Assembly (NCBI RefSeq): GCF_024639375.1
Contig: NZ_JAHEIM010000014.1
Coordinates: 1 to 41,404, forward strand
Source: Rhodoluna sp.
GTDB lineage: Bacteria > Actinomycetota > Actinomycetes > Actinomycetales > Microbacteriaceae
Direction: 5' to 3'
Length of the DNA: 41,404 nt
The notes beneath the pieces were generated by a model that did not search any database, was not told the DNA's origin, and saw nothing but the letters and a program-made list of their open reading frames with translations. Within the stretch, counting starts at the first letter, position 1. Every line of letters begins with the position of its first letter. Below, in pieces: positions 7,342-16,810 of this stretch. Both the position numbers and the translations under genes were made by a program.

Positions 7342-9018
7342 ATGGTTCAAACGCTTCCACAACCGGCACTACTTCGCGCCGGAGTTCTAAGAATTATTCC
7401 GCTTGGTGGCATTGGCGAAATCGGTCGAAACATGACCGTGTTTGAAATCGACAAGAAAATTTTGATTGTCGACTGTGGCGTGCTGTTTCCTGAAGAACAC
7501 CAGCCGGGTGTCGACGTCATTCTTCCTGACTTCGGATACCTGCGTGATCGACTAGACGACATCATCGGCATCGTGCTTACCCACGGTCACGAAGACCACA
7601 TCGGCGGCGTGCCTTATTTGCTGCGCATGAAGAATGACATTCCTTTGATTGGTTCTGCGTTAACCCTCGCGTTTGTTGAAGCCAAGCTCAAAGAGCACCG
7701 CATCACTCCGTTCAGCATGGTGGTTGCCGAAGGCCGCAAAGAAAAACTTGCTGGTTTCAATCTTGAATTCATCGCAGTAAACCACTCGATTCCAGATGCT
7801 CTTGCGGTTGTTATTCGAACCACTGCTGGCACCGTGTTGCACACCGGTGACTTCAAAATGGACCAACTGCCTTTGGATGGTCGCCTAACCGACCTTCGCG
7901 CGTTTGCTCGCGTTGGCGAAGAGGGCCTTGACCTTTTCATGAGCGACTCAACCAACGCCGACGTGCCTGGTTTCACTCCGCTTGAAAAAGACATCGGCCC
8001 AGTAATCGAAAACGTAATCTCGCGTTCGAAGCGCAAAGTGGTGGTCGCGTCGTTCTCTAGCCACGTGCACCGCGTTCAGCAGGTGGTTGACGCAGCAGTT
8101 GCAAACGATCGCAAGGTTGCCTTGGTTGGTCGCTCAATGGTGCGCAACATGGAGATCGCCAGCGAGATGGGTTACCTAAAAGCAACCCCGGATATGTTCG
8201 TTGACCTCAAGCAGGCCGCTAACATGCCTGAAGACAAAGTGGTTTACATGTCTACCGGTTCACAGGGTGAGCCAATGGCTGTCCTTGCCCGCATGGCAAA
8301 TCTTGAACACGACATCGAAATTGGCGACGGCGACACTGTCATCTTGGCCAGCTCACTTATCCCGGGTAATGAAAACGCGGTTTATCGAGTGATTGACGGT
8401 CTTACCAAGCTTGGTGCCAACGTGGTTCACAAGGGCAACGCCAAGGTGCACGTTTCGGGCCACGCAGCTGCCGGTGAATTGCTCTACTGCTACAACATCT
8501 TGAAGCCAAAGAACGTGATGCCGGTGCACGGTGAATACCGTCACCTAATTGCCAACGGAAAGCTTGCTGAACAAACCGGAGTGCCGCACGAACGCGTTTT
8601 GATTACCGAAGACGGTTGGGTCGTTGACCTTGAAAACGGCATCGCCGAAGTTGTTGGCGCGGTTGAATGTGGCTTGCTTTATGTCGATGGCAAAACCGTA
8701 GGCAAAATTACTGAGGATGACCTGAAGGATCGCCGCGTATTGGCATCCGAGGGGTTTATTTCGATTTTCTGCGTGGTCGACGAAAACGGCAGGGTAGTGG
8801 TTGGGCCAGAAATTCGTGCCCGAGCTTTTGCCGAAGAGGATCACGTGTTTGACGATGTGAAGCCTCAGATTGAACGCGCCTTGGCCCAAGCCGTGAGCGA
8901 AGGTGTCAAAGACACCTACGGGCTGCAGCAGGTTATTCGTCGCACTATTGGAACCTGGGTAAACCGAGCTCACCGCCGCCGCCCGATGATCATTCCGGTG
9001 GTTATTCGCGAGCACTAG
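7342..9018 (+). CDS. rnj: Ribonuclease J
   Basis: Metallo-beta-lactamase-fold endo/5'-3' exoribonuclease for mRNA turnover and rRNA maturation. The 558 residues match the family: a beta-lactamase core with the zinc motif HGHEDH (H81, H83, D85, H86), an HTGDFK segment near residue 169, the inserted beta-CASP domain (VHRVQQVVDAA; STGSQGEPMAVLARMA), the HVSGHA motif near residue 370, and a C-terminal domain. An AGGAG at 7331-7335, six bases before the ATG, is one of the clearer Shine-Dalgarno sites here and overlaps the dapA stop. With pnp at the left edge, the window encodes two central RNA-decay nucleases. Confidence 0.96.
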   Translation: MVQTLPQPALLRAGVLRIIPLGGIGEIGRNMTVFEIDKKILIVDCGVLFPEEHQPGVDVILPDFGYLRDRLDDIIGIVLTHGHEDHIGGVPYLLRMKNDIPLIGSALTLAFVEAKLKEHRITPFSMVVAEGRKEKLAGFNLEFIAVNHSIPDALAVVIRTTAGTVLHTGDFKMDQLPLDGRLTDLRAFARVGEEGLDLFMSDSTNADVPGFTPLEKDIGPVIENVISRSKRKVVVASFSSHVHRVQQVVDAAVANDRKVALVGRSMVRNMEIASEMGYLKATPDMFVDLKQAANMPEDKVVYMSTGSQGEPMAVLARMANLEHDIEIGDGDTVILASSLIPGNENAVYRVIDGLTKLGANVVHKGNAKVHVSGHAAAGELLYCYNILKPKNVMPVHGEYRHLIANGKLAEQTGVPHERVLITEDGWVVDLENGIAEVVGAVECGLLYVDGKTVGKITEDDLKDRRVLASEGFISIFCVVDENGRVVVGPEIRARAFAEEDHVFDDVKPQIERALAQAVSEGVKDTYGLQQVIRRTIGTWVNRAHRRRPMIIPVVIREH

Positions 9019-9056
9019 CTCGGCCGAGCCTAACCAGTTCTGGCTTAGGTGGCTGT

Positions 9057-9062
9057 TAGTTT
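9057..9062 (+). promoter_or_regulatory. Probable -10 element of a leaderless ftsK promoter
   Basis: TAGTTT, 6 nt, then ATG 9069, with no Shine-Dalgarno sequence in the 50-bp rnj-ftsK gap. Confidence 0.45.
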
Positions 9063-9068
9063 TGTCGC

Positions 9069-11786
9069 ATGGCTGCGCGCAAACCAACCTCTCGCAAGCC
9101 CGCGCCGCGGGCTACAAGTTCGCGCCCTTCTGCAAAAAAGCCTTCAGCACCTCGCGCACGCGCAAACACGGCCAAGGCACCGGCTGCCAAAAATAATGTT
9201 TTCGGCTCTTTGCTCGTTGCCATCTACATGGCTTTCGCGCACATTGTTGGCGCTGGCGCTCGTGCCCTAAGCCCAGAAAAGATGAGCCCAGAAGATCGTC
9301 GCGATGGACTGCCGTTCTTTATCTTCTTGCTCTCCATCTCCGGTGCAATCGTCAACTGGTTCTTCTTCAAAAACCCGATGGCTCAAACTTTCAATCAGTG
9401 GACGTTTGGCTTGCTTTTCGGCTTGGTTTCATACGCGTTGCCAGTGGTGATGTTGATTTTTGCCATCTACCTAATGCGTCACCCGTCAACCATTCGCGAC
9501 AACGGCCGAATTGGCATCGGGCTTTTTCTCTTCATCATTTCAATCAGTGGATTTTTCCAGGCCCTAAGCCCAACGCCGCAGCCTGAACCGGCGAGCGATG
9601 CAGCCGGGCTTTACAAGGCCGGCGGCTTGTTCGGCTGGTTGATCTCAGTTGCTTTCTTGAAGACCATCACCGTTTGGGGAACCATCCCGGTGCTAGTGCT
9701 TTTTGCTATCGGTTCGCTGCTGATTATGACCAAGACTGCACCAACTCGCATTGGTGAACGCCTTCGCGATCTTTCGCTCTACCTGTTTGGCGAAGCTGCA
9801 GAGCGCAAGGCTGCCGAAGAAGCCGAAGCTGAAGACGACGAAATTCTCGATGCTTTTGACGGAACCAAGGTGCCATGGTGGCGTCGCGGTAAGGCCAGCG
9901 ATGAGCAGGCCTTCGACAGCGCAATCGTTGAGGGCAATTCTTTGTTTGAAGCCGATGGCGATGACTTGGATGTTTTGTTCAACGATCCAATTCCAACCGA
10001 GGTGCCTTCGGTTGATTCAATGGACAAGACTCAACCAATTCAGATTCCGGCAGCTGCACCAACCGCAGCACCGGCTGCGGCCAGCGCGCCAGTTATCCCG
10101 GCGGCACCAAAGGCCCAGCGCCCTTACCTAATGCCACCGCTGGCAATCTTGGCCCCTGGCACAACGCCAAAGGCAAAGTCTGCAGCTAACGATCAAATCG
10201 TTGCCGCCATCACCAGTGTGTTCAAAGAGTTTGGTGTTGAAGCGGCCGTGGTTGGTTTCTCTCGTGGCCCAACGGTCACCCGCTACGAGGTTGAACTTGC
10301 ACCGGGTGTAAAGGTTGAGGCCGTCACCCGTTTGGCAAGCAACATTTCATACGCGGTGGCCAGCAATGAAGTACGCATCCTTGCACCGATTCCAGGCAAG
10401 TCGCTTATCGGTATTGAAATTCCAAACACCGACCGCGAAATTGTTTCGCTTGGTGATGTGCTTCGCTCAGAGGTTGCAGCCAAGAGTCTGCACCCACTAA
10501 CCATCGGCATCGGCAAAGACGTTGAGGGTGGCTTCGTAATCGCCAACCTTGCGAAGATGCCGCACCTTTTGGTTGCCGGTGCAACCGGTGCCGGTAAGTC
10601 GAGTTTCGTCAACTCGATGATCACCTCAATTTTGATGCGCGCCAAGCCTGCCGAAGTTCGCATGGTTTTGATTGACCCAAAGCGCGTGGAGCTTGCCGCG
10701 TACCAAGGCGTTCCACACTTGATCACTCCGATTATTACCAATGCTAAAAAAGCTGCCGAGGCATTGCAGTGGGTAGTAAAAGAAATGGACATGCGTTACG
10801 ACGACTTGGCCAGCTTTGGTTTCAAGCACATCGATGATTTCAACCGCGCAGTTGTTGCCGGTGAAGTAAAAGTTCCTGAGGGCTCACAGCGCAAGTTGCA
10901 GCCTTACCCATACTTGCTGGTTGTTGTTGACGAGCTTGCCGACCTAATGATTGTTGCGCCTCGCGACGTTGAAGATTCAATCGTGCGCATCACTCAGTTG
11001 GCGCGTGCCTCGGGTATTCACCTGGTGCTTGCTACTCAGCGCCCATCCGTAGATGTTGTCACCGGTTTGATCAAAGCCAACGTGCCTAGTCGCCTAGCCT
11101 TCTCGGTTACCTCGGTCACCGACTCGCGTGTGATCTTGGATCAGCCGGGTGCCGAAAAACTTATTGGTCAGGGTGACGCGCTGTTTTCACCGATGGGCAC
11201 CAACAAGCCAATGCGTGTGCAGGGTGCCTGGTTGGCCGAAAGTGAATTGCACAAGATTGTTGATCACGTGAAGGCTCAGATGGAGCCGGACTATCGTTCG
11301 GATGTTGACGAACCGGTTGCTAAAAAGAACATGGTTGATGCCGACATCGGTGATGACCTAGATGTGCTTTTGCAAGCCGCCGAACTAATCATCAGTTCAC
11401 AGTTTGGTTCCACTTCGATGTTGCAGCGCAAGTTGCGTGTTGGTTTCGCCAAGGCTGGTCGCTTGATGGACTTGCTTGAGTCTCGCGAAATTGTTGGCCC
11501 CAGTGAAGGTTCAAAAGCCCGCGATGTTTTGGTGAAGCCCGAAGACCTGCCGGTAATTTTGGCGCAGTTGCGCGGCGAGCCGGGTTCTCAGGCTTCGGCT
11601 CCGGTGCAGCAGGCCGCGGCAGTTATCGATGCCGGCCACGAAGCAACCAGCAATCTTGCCGCCGGTGACTTTGAGGATTTCATTCCGCGCGAAAACGTTG
11701 ACCGCTCAGTCATCAGCGGTGGCAACGGTTTCGGTGACGACGAAGATGGCGACGAAGACGCCTGGAAACTGACCGGTCGCCAGTAA
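9069..11786 (+). CDS. ftsK: DNA translocase FtsK
   Basis: Septal DNA pump that clears the chromosome from the closing division site and activates XerCD. The 905-residue product has a very basic Ala/Pro/Lys-rich cytoplasmic N-terminus, four hydrophobic membrane segments within about residues 75-225, an acidic then Ala/Pro-rich linker to about 350, and the motor domain with Walker A GATGAGKS at 504-511 and Walker B-like [13 protein letters not shown]. The C-terminal winged-helix gamma domain ([20 protein letters not shown], near residue 775) recognises KOPS-type polar DNA motifs. A short acidic tail follows. It ends TAATG, overlapping pgsA by one base. Confidence 0.97.
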   Translation: MAARKPTSRKPAPRATSSRPSAKKPSAPRARANTAKAPAAKNNVFGSLLVAIYMAFAHIVGAGARALSPEKMSPEDRRDGLPFFIFLLSISGAIVNWFFFKNPMAQTFNQWTFGLLFGLVSYALPVVMLIFAIYLMRHPSTIRDNGRIGIGLFLFIISISGFFQALSPTPQPEPASDAAGLYKAGGLFGWLISVAFLKTITVWGTIPVLVLFAIGSLLIMTKTAPTRIGERLRDLSLYLFGEAAERKAAEEAEAEDDEILDAFDGTKVPWWRRGKASDEQAFDSAIVEGNSLFEADGDDLDVLFNDPIPTEVPSVDSMDKTQPIQIPAAAPTAAPAAASAPVIPAAPKAQRPYLMPPLAILAPGTTPKAKSAANDQIVAAITSVFKEFGVEAAVVGFSRGPTVTRYEVELAPGVKVEAVTRLASNISYAVASNEVRILAPIPGKSLIGIEIPNTDREIVSLGDVLRSEVAAKSLHPLTIGIGKDVEGGFVIANLAKMPHLLVAGATGAGKSSFVNSMITSILMRAKPAEVRMVLIDPKRVELAAYQGVPHLITPIITNAKKAAEALQWVVKEMDMRYDDLASFGFKHIDDFNRAVVAGEVKVPEGSQRKLQPYPYLLVVVDELADLMIVAPRDVEDSIVRITQLARASGIHLVLATQRPSVDVVTGLIKANVPSRLAFSVTSVTDSRVILDQPGAEKLIGQGDALFSPMGTNKPMRVQGAWLAESELHKIVDHVKAQMEPDYRSDVDEPVAKKNMVDADIGDDLDVLLQAAELIISSQFGSTSMLQRKLRVGFAKAGRLMDLLESREIVGPSEGSKARDVLVKPEDLPVILAQLRGEPGSQASAPVQQAAAVIDAGHEATSNLAAGDFEDFIPRENVDRSVISGGNGFGDDEDGDEDAWKLTGRQ

Positions 11787-12355
11787 TGACTAACTCACAA
11801 ACCAACAGCCCTTGGAACTTGCCAAACGCAATTACCACCGCACGAATTTTGCTGGTTCCTTATTTCATCTGGTTGCTATTCCAGCCGGTGGGTGAATTTC
11901 AAATCACGCGTTGGATCGCAACCGCGGTTTTTGTTTTGGGAATTTCAACTGACAGCCTCGATGGTGCAATTGCTCGTCGTCGCGGGCTCATCACAAACCT
12001 TGGCAAAATCCTTGACCCAATTGCAGACAAAGCTTTGATTGGTGGCGCACTGGTTGCGCTTTCGGTTTTGAACGAAGTGCCTTGGTGGGCGACTGCCGCC
12101 ATCCTGGTTCGCGAACTCGGCATCACCGCCTATCGCTTCGCTGTAATTCGCAAACGTGTAGTTGCAGCATCTGGCGGCGGCAAACTAAAGACCATTCTGC
12201 AGAGCATCACGGTTGGTGCGCTCATGTCGCCGTTCGATTCACTCTTGCCAGCTTGGTATGGCTACATCGAAGCAACTCTCTTGGTGCTCACCGTTGCGCT
12301 CACTTTGTATACCGGTTTGCAATACCTAGTCGCAGCTTCAAAAGCGAAAGATTAA
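11786..12355 (+). CDS. pgsA: CDP-diacylglycerol--glycerol-3-phosphate phosphatidyltransferase
   Basis: Membrane enzyme forming phosphatidylglycerol phosphate from CDP-diacylglycerol and glycerol-3-phosphate. The 189-residue protein contains the full CDP-alcohol phosphotransferase signature D-x2-D-G-x2-A-R-x8-G-x3-D-x3-D at D56, D59, G60, A63, R64, G73, D77 and D81, and several hydrophobic segments. Other CDP-alcohol transferases share the motif, but the ftsK-pgsA-cinA context is the usual one for PgsA. The start codon shares a base with the ftsK stop, and cinA begins 4 nt after its own stop, making a compact ftsK-pgsA-cinA unit. Confidence 0.92.
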   Translation: MTNSQTNSPWNLPNAITTARILLVPYFIWLLFQPVGEFQITRWIATAVFVLGISTDSLDGAIARRRGLITNLGKILDPIADKALIGGALVALSVLNEVPWWATAAILVRELGITAYRFAVIRKRVVAASGGGKLKTILQSITVGALMSPFDSLLPAWYGYIEATLLVLTVALTLYTGLQYLVAASKAKD

Positions 12356-12359
12356 AACT

Positions 12360-12851
12360 ATGGATGCCGCCGGCCTAATTGCCTCACTGCAAAAAGCGGG
12401 TCTCAAATTGGCAATTGCCGAATCGCTCACCGGTGGATTGCTTTCATCTGCTTTCGTATCTGTGCCGGGTGCTTCAAATGTTTTGCTCGGCACAATCGTT
12501 GCCTATCAAACCTCGCTGAAGCATGAGCTGCTCGGCGTAGCCTCGGGGCTGCTAGAAAACCAAGGAGCCGTCGACCCTGAGGTTGCGGCCCAAATGGCCG
12601 GGGGAGTTCGCGCCAAACTGGCTAGCAAAACCGGCACCGACGAATCTGCGGTAATTGGCGTGGCAACCACCGGCGTGGCTGGTCCCGATGCTCAGGATGG
12701 CATTGCGGTTGGAACCGTTTATATCGCGATTTCAGGCCCTAAGGTGGGCGAGGTGGTTTATGCCCATCAGTTTGAAGGCAGTCGCGACGAGATCAGAATT
12801 GCCACGGTAAATGCAGCAATTAGTCATCTTGTGGAAGCATATTGCGATTGA
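12360..12851 (+). CDS. cinA: CinA C-terminal domain protein (nicotinamide-nucleotide amidase, PncC type)
   Basis: Predicted to deamidate nicotinamide mononucleotide to nicotinate mononucleotide in pyridine-nucleotide salvage. The 163 residues cover only the CinA C-terminal amidase domain; the N-terminal molybdopterin-binding-like domain of full-length CinA is absent, as is usual in actinobacteria. Visible motifs are AESLTGGLLSSAF (starting near residue 20), LGTIVAYQTSLKHELLGV and VATTGVAGPDAQDG. It is last in the ftsK-pgsA-cinA run and sits before clgR, as in related genomes. The older link with competence rests on gene naming and is not implied here. Confidence 0.9.
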   Translation: MDAAGLIASLQKAGLKLAIAESLTGGLLSSAFVSVPGASNVLLGTIVAYQTSLKHELLGVASGLLENQGAVDPEVAAQMAGGVRAKLASKTGTDESAVIGVATTGVAGPDAQDGIAVGTVYIAISGPKVGEVVYAHQFEGSRDEIRIATVNAAISHLVEAYCD

Positions 12852-12893
12852 AACTGTTCACCTTACTTGCAGGTAACTGTCAGTCAGATTGGT

Positions 12894-12899
12894 TATGCT
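12894..12899 (+). promoter_or_regulatory. Probable -10 element of the clgR promoter
   Basis: TATGCT inside the short inverted repeat GTTATGCTAAC (12892-12902). TTGCAG lies 21 bp upstream, too far for a standard -35. Unlike many genes here, clgR has a leader of about 27 nt and a strong ribosome-binding site. Confidence 0.4.
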
Positions 12900-12932
12900 A
12901 ACTGCAACTAAAGGCAATCGAAGGGGGCCCAA

Positions 12933-13277
12933 ATGCTAGTTCGTCAAGAACTCGGCGACGTGCTTCGTGACTTCCGTCAGCAAAAGCGCCGCACCCTGCG
13001 TCAGGTTGCCAGCCGTGCCAGCGTTGCTCTTGGCTACCTAAGCGAAGTAGAACGTGGCCAAAAAGAAGCATCTTCAGAGATTCTGGCCTCAGTGGCAGAG
13101 GCTTTGGATGTTCCGGTTTCGGTGATCATGCGCGAAGTAGCAGATCGCCTAGAGCTTTCTGAGGCTGCCCAAATTCCAGACACAATTCCTGCCGATTTCG
13201 AGGCCCAGTTCGGCCAGCCGACATCCCCAGCAATTATTGGTTTTCAGCCTGCGCAGTCACTAACCACAACCCGCTAA
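12933..13277 (+). CDS. clgR: ClgR-family transcriptional regulator
   Basis: Cro/C1-type helix-turn-helix activator that in other actinobacteria controls clp protease genes and the stress proteolysis response. The 114-residue product is nearly textbook ClgR: LRQELGDVLRDFRQQKRRTL, then the HTH (RTLRQVASRASVALGYLSEVERGQ, residues about 21-44), then EASSEILASVAEALDVPVS. The C-terminal 35 residues are variable. AAGGGGG at 12921-12927, five bases before the ATG, is a strong ribosome-binding site. ClgR often binds its own promoter, but I could not identify an operator here. Its TAA stop forms the first half of the probable -10 of the next gene. Confidence 0.94.
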   Translation: MLVRQELGDVLRDFRQQKRRTLRQVASRASVALGYLSEVERGQKEASSEILASVAEALDVPVSVIMREVADRLELSEAAQIPDTIPADFEAQFGQPTSPAIIGFQPAQSLTTTR

Positions 13278-13280
13278 AGT
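13275..13280 (+). promoter_or_regulatory. Probable -10 element of a leaderless DUF3046 promoter
   Basis: TAAAGT, 6 nt, then GTG 13287. The TAA is the clgR stop codon. Confidence 0.45.
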
Positions 13281-13286
13281 CGGGCT

Positions 13287-13517
13287 GTGCGCCTTAGTCA
13301 ATTCACCCAACTCATGCACGATGAGTTCACGCCCGAATATGCCCAGGTCATCACTCGCGATCTGGTGTTGGGCGAGCTAGGCGACCGCACGGCCGAGCGG
13401 GCACTGGCCGATGGCGAAGATCCCAAGGATATTTGGTTGGCAATTTGCCACGCCGAGGGAGTGCCCAAAGAGCGCAGGAATGGCAAGCGGGCGCCAAAGA
13501 AGCAAAGAGCAGACTGA
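13287..13517 (+). CDS. DUF3046 family protein
   Basis: Small 76-residue cytoplasmic protein of an actinobacteria-specific family found just upstream of recA. It begins MRLSQFTQLMHDEFTPEYAQ, keeps the RDLVLGELGDRTAERALADG and WLAICHAEGVPKERR segments of the family, and ends in a basic tail. No function is established. It starts with GTG 6 nt after a TAAAGT box. Its constant position by recA invites a DNA-repair connection, but nothing in the sequence proves it. Confidence 0.88.
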   Translation: MRLSQFTQLMHDEFTPEYAQVITRDLVLGELGDRTAERALADGEDPKDIWLAICHAEGVPKERRNGKRAPKKQRAD

Positions 13518-13557
13518 ACAAACCAACGAACACTCGACACGCCGATAGATATTTCTA

Positions 13558-13573
13558 TCGAAATTTTGTTCGA
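13558..13573 (+). promoter_or_regulatory. SOS box (LexA operator) upstream of recA
   Basis: TCGAAATTTTGTTCGA differs from the actinobacterial/Gram-positive consensus TCGAAC-N4-GTTCGA at one position. It lies 127 bp before recA and just upstream of a possible -10 TAGGTT at 13581-13586. lexA is also encoded in this window. Confidence 0.75.
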
Positions 13574-13580
13574 ACGGTGT

Positions 13581-13586
13581 TAGGTT
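13581..13586 (+). promoter_or_regulatory. Possible recA -10 element and leader
   Basis: TAGGTT lies 8 bp after the SOS box. A start near 13593 would give a leader of about 107 nt that includes a 5-bp hairpin (GTCCA 13636-13640, TGGAC 13644-13648) before the GAGGA ribosome-binding site at 13691-13695. No clear -35 was seen. Confidence 0.35.
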
Positions 13587-13699
13587 ATTGGCAACAGGTA
13601 GTTGAGGCAGTTATCAACAACTTGTGTGACCGGGGGTCCAACGTGGACAGCCTCGAATATGGTCAGCAATAACTAGAGATTCAGAAAGCAGAGGAACAA

Positions 13700-14806
13700 A
13701 TGCCATCTCCGTCAGAACGCGAAAAAGCACTAGACACCGCATTGGCTCAGATTGATCGTCAATTTGGCAAGGGCTCAGTTATGCGCCTTGGTTCAGATGA
13801 GCGCGCACCAGTTGAAGTAATCCAAACCGGTTCAATTGCTCTGGATGTAGCTCTAGGTATTGGCGGCCTGCCTAAGGGCCGCATCATCGAGGTTTACGGT
13901 CCTGAATCTTCAGGTAAGACCACAGTTGCTCTTCACGCTATTGCTAATGCTCAGCGCAATGGCGGCATCGCAGCGTTTATCGATGCCGAGCACGCGCTTG
14001 ACCCTGAATATGCAAAAGCCTTGGGCGTAGACACCGACGCACTTTTGGTTAGCCAACCAGACACCGGTGAACAGGCACTAGAAATCGCAGACATGCTGAT
14101 TCGCTCTGGCTCAATCGACATCATCGTTATCGACTCGGTTGCGGCACTTGTGCCGCGTGCCGAAATCGAAGGTGAAATGGGTGACTCGCACGTTGGTCTG
14201 CAGGCTCGTTTGATGTCGCAGGCGCTTCGCAAGCTAACCGGTGCGCTTAACAACACCGGCACCACAATGATCTTCATCAACCAGCTTCGCGAAAAGATTG
14301 GTGTGTTCTTTGGTAGCCCAGAGACCACAGCCGGCGGTAAGGCACTTAAGTTCTACGCGTCAGTTCGTCTAGACATCCGCCGCATCGAAACTTTGAAAGA
14401 TGGCACCGAGGCTGTGGGTAACCGCACCCGCGTGAAGGTTGTCAAAAACAAGATGGCAGCGCCATTCAAGCAAGCTGAATTCGACATCATCTACGGTGTT
14501 GGCATCTCACGCGAGGGCAGCTTGATTGACTTTGGCGTCGAGCACGAAATCGTCAAGAAGTCTGGAGCTTGGTACACCTACGAAGGCGAACAGCTTGGCC
14601 AGGGCAAAGAGAACTCTCGCAATTTCTTGATTGCCAACCCAGCAATCGCCGACGAAATCGAAAAGAAGATCAAGACCAAGCTAGGCATCGGTGTTCCACG
14701 TGCCGTGGCAGATCTTCCTGCCGACGAAGCTGAAGTTGAAGCGCCGGTAGCCGCCAAGGCAACGGCTGCCGAGAAGGCTGCACCTGCAAAGGCCGCTAAC
14801 GCCTAA
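13700..14806 (+). CDS. recA: Recombinase RecA
   Basis: ATP-dependent strand-exchange protein and coprotease that triggers LexA self-cleavage. The 368 residues are full length: Walker A GPESSGKT at 67-74, the [14 protein letters not shown] segment, Walker B ([15 protein letters not shown]), the L2 loop [22 protein letters not shown], and an Ala/Glu/Lys-rich C-terminal tail. No intein is present. GAGGA stands before the ATG, and a LexA operator lies upstream. The TAATG junction shares one base with recX, so recA and recX are cotranscribed and coupled. Confidence 0.98.
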   Translation: MPSPSEREKALDTALAQIDRQFGKGSVMRLGSDERAPVEVIQTGSIALDVALGIGGLPKGRIIEVYGPESSGKTTVALHAIANAQRNGGIAAFIDAEHALDPEYAKALGVDTDALLVSQPDTGEQALEIADMLIRSGSIDIIVIDSVAALVPRAEIEGEMGDSHVGLQARLMSQALRKLTGALNNTGTTMIFINQLREKIGVFFGSPETTAGGKALKFYASVRLDIRRIETLKDGTEAVGNRTRVKVVKNKMAAPFKQAEFDIIYGVGISREGSLIDFGVEHEIVKKSGAWYTYEGEQLGQGKENSRNFLIANPAIADEIEKKIKTKLGIGVPRAVADLPADEAEVEAPVAAKATAAEKAAPAKAANA

Positions 14807-15294
14807 TGAGCGATTCAGAGAAGCTGGCGCAGCGAGCCCGAAATGTCTTGCTGCACCAGCTTTCTCGTTCGGCAAAGTCATCGGCGCAATTGCGCACAAT
14901 CCTTGAAAAGCGAGAAATACCGGCCGAGATCGCCGAAGAGGCAATCGAACGCTTCACCGAAGTTGGCCTCATTGACGATCAAGCATTCGCCGAAATGCTG
15001 GTTTCGAGTCGCCGAAACATCAAAGGGTTGTCAAAATCTGCCATCAAGCGTGAACTCAACGAAAAAGGTGTGGCTCAGGGTTTCGTGGAGCAGGCGCTAT
15101 CGGCAATCACTGCTGAAGACGAGCTGAATGCGGCCCAGCAGCTGGCAGTCAAGCGCTATCGCCAAATGCTTAATCTCACCAAAGAGGTGCGTGAACGTCG
15201 CCTAGCGGGCTACCTGCAGCGCAAGGGCTATTCATCAGGCGTGGTATTTCCGGCTATTCGCTTTGCCGAGGTTCAAATCTCGCAAGAGCAATAG
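14806..15294 (+). CDS. recX: Regulatory protein RecX
   Basis: Modulates RecA filaments, usually by inhibition. The 162-residue product has the RecX repeats of three-helix units: LHQLSRSAKSSAQLRTILEK, AIERFTEVGLIDDQAFAEML, SAIKRELNEKGV and a C-terminal RRLAGYLQRKGY segment. The ATG overlaps the recA stop by one base with no separate Shine-Dalgarno, so expression should follow recA and the SOS response. Confidence 0.93.
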   Translation: MSDSEKLAQRARNVLLHQLSRSAKSSAQLRTILEKREIPAEIAEEAIERFTEVGLIDDQAFAEMLVSSRRNIKGLSKSAIKRELNEKGVAQGFVEQALSAITAEDELNAAQQLAVKRYRQMLNLTKEVRERRLAGYLQRKGYSSGVVFPAIRFAEVQISQEQ

Positions 15295-15307
15295 CAACTC
15301 CCAAAGG

Positions 15308-15313
15308 TAAAAT
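15308..15313 (+). promoter_or_regulatory. Probable -10 element of miaB
   Basis: TAAAAT, 9 nt, then ATG 15323, giving a leader of about 0-3 nt; no Shine-Dalgarno is present. Confidence 0.4.
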
Positions 15314-15322
15314 GGTCTTCTT

Positions 15323-16810
15323 ATGACCAACACCCAAACCATGCCGCGCAGCTATGAGGTTCGCACCTACGGCTGTGCCATGAACGTTCACGATTCAGAG
15401 CGTCTGACTGGTTTGCTCGAAGGTGCCGGTTATGTGGCTGGCGAAGCTGGCAACTCAGATGTGGTGGTTTTCAACACCTGTGCAGTTCGTGAGAACGCCG
15501 ACAACAAGCTCTACGGTAACTTGGGCATGCTGGGCGAAAAGAAGCGAGAAAACCCAGACCTTCAGATTGCTGTTGGTGGTTGCCTGGCGCAAAAAGACCG
15601 CGACCTCATCATCAAGAAGGCACCTTGGGTTGACGTAGTTTTTGGCACTCACAACATTGGGTCCTTGCCAGCGCTACTAGAGCGTGCCCGCCACAACAAC
15701 GAGGCTCAAATTGAAATTCTTGAAGCGCTAGAAACTTTCCCAAGCGACTTGCCAACCAAGCGTGACTCCACTTATGCGGGCTTGGTTTCAATTTCGGTTG
15801 GCTGCAACAACACTTGCACCTTTTGCATCGTTCCAAGCCTGCGTGGCAAAGAGCGCGATCGTCGCCCAGGTGAAATTCTTGCTGAGATTCAGGCTTTGGT
15901 TGCCGATGGCGTAGTTGAGATCACATTGATCGGTCAAAACGTAAACACCTACGGTGTTGAATTCGGCGACAAAGGCGCATTCGCAAAATTGCTACGAGCC
16001 TGTGGCGAAATTGAGGGCCTTGAGCGAGTGCGTTTCACCAGCCCGCACCCTGCCGCCTTCACCGATGACGTGATTCACGCCATGGCAGAAACGCACAACG
16101 TGATGCCTTTGCTGCACATGCCGCTGCAGTCAGGTAGTGATCGAATTCTCAAGGCGATGAAGCGCAGCTACCGCAGTGAAAAGTTCTTGGGCATTCTTGA
16201 TCGCGCCCGCAAGGCAATCCCGGGTCTGGCAATCAGCACCGACATCATCGTTGGATTCCCAGGCGAAACAGAGGAGGATTTTCAAGACACCTTGCGCGTG
16301 ATGAGTGAGGGTGAATTTTCAGTTGCCTACACATACCAATACTCGATTCGCCCTGGCACTCCGGCTGCCGAATATGCAGATCAGATTCCCAAAGAGATTG
16401 TTCAAGATCGCTACGAGCGCCTCATGGTGCTGGCCAACGAAATTGCCTGGCAGCAAAATAAAAAACAGATCGGCAGCATTGTTGAAGTTCTGGTTGCCAA
16501 TGAGGGTCGCAAAGATGGCGCAACCAACCGCATGAGTGGCCGCACCCGTGACAATCGCCTTGCTCACTTTGAGATTCCGGCTGGCGAACCCGCGCCTCGA
16601 CCAGGTGACCTTGTGAATGTTTTGGTAACCGATGCGGCGCCGTATCACTTGCTTGCCGACGACACCAGCGCCTACTCAATGCGACGCACTCGTGCGGGTG
16701 ATGCTTGGGATGCTGCCGATGCTGCAAGCTGTGCAGTGCCAACTACTGACGGGCCCAAAGGGGCAGTCTCGCTCGGCCTACCTACACTGCGAACCAAATC
16801 TGCTAACTGA
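15323..16810 (+). CDS. miaB: tRNA-2-methylthio-N6-dimethylallyladenosine synthase MiaB
   Basis: Radical-SAM methylthiotransferase that adds the 2-methylthio group to i6A37 of tRNAs reading UNN codons. The N-terminal UPF0004 domain carries the three Cys of the auxiliary 4Fe-4S cluster (C18, C53, C87), followed by the radical-SAM triad C161-x3-C165-x2-C168 and a C-terminal TRAM domain (about 400-455). The 495 residues include a roughly 35-residue extension after the TRAM domain. miaA, which makes the i6A substrate, follows with a TGATG overlap, so substrate-making and substrate-using enzymes are translationally coupled. Confidence 0.97.
   Translation: MTNTQTMPRSYEVRTYGCAMNVHDSERLTGLLEGAGYVAGEAGNSDVVVFNTCAVRENADNKLYGNLGMLGEKKRENPDLQIAVGGCLAQKDRDLIIKKAPWVDVVFGTHNIGSLPALLERARHNNEAQIEILEALETFPSDLPTKRDSTYAGLVSISVGCNNTCTFCIVPSLRGKERDRRPGEILAEIQALVADGVVEITLIGQNVNTYGVEFGDKGAFAKLLRACGEIEGLERVRFTSPHPAAFTDDVIHAMAETHNVMPLLHMPLQSGSDRILKAMKRSYRSEKFLGILDRARKAIPGLAISTDIIVGFPGETEEDFQDTLRVMSEGEFSVAYTYQYSIRPGTPAAEYADQIPKEIVQDRYERLMVLANEIAWQQNKKQIGSIVEVLVANEGRKDGATNRMSGRTRDNRLAHFEIPAGEPAPRPGDLVNVLVTDAAPYHLLADDTSAYSMRRTRAGDAWDAADAASCAVPTTDGPKGAVSLGLPTLRTKSAN

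Noticed and set aside
12852-12932. ClgR self-binding operator before clgR
   Set aside because: No clear CGC-N-GCG type palindrome was found; GTTATGCTAAC is an inverted repeat but does not resemble known ClgR sites.
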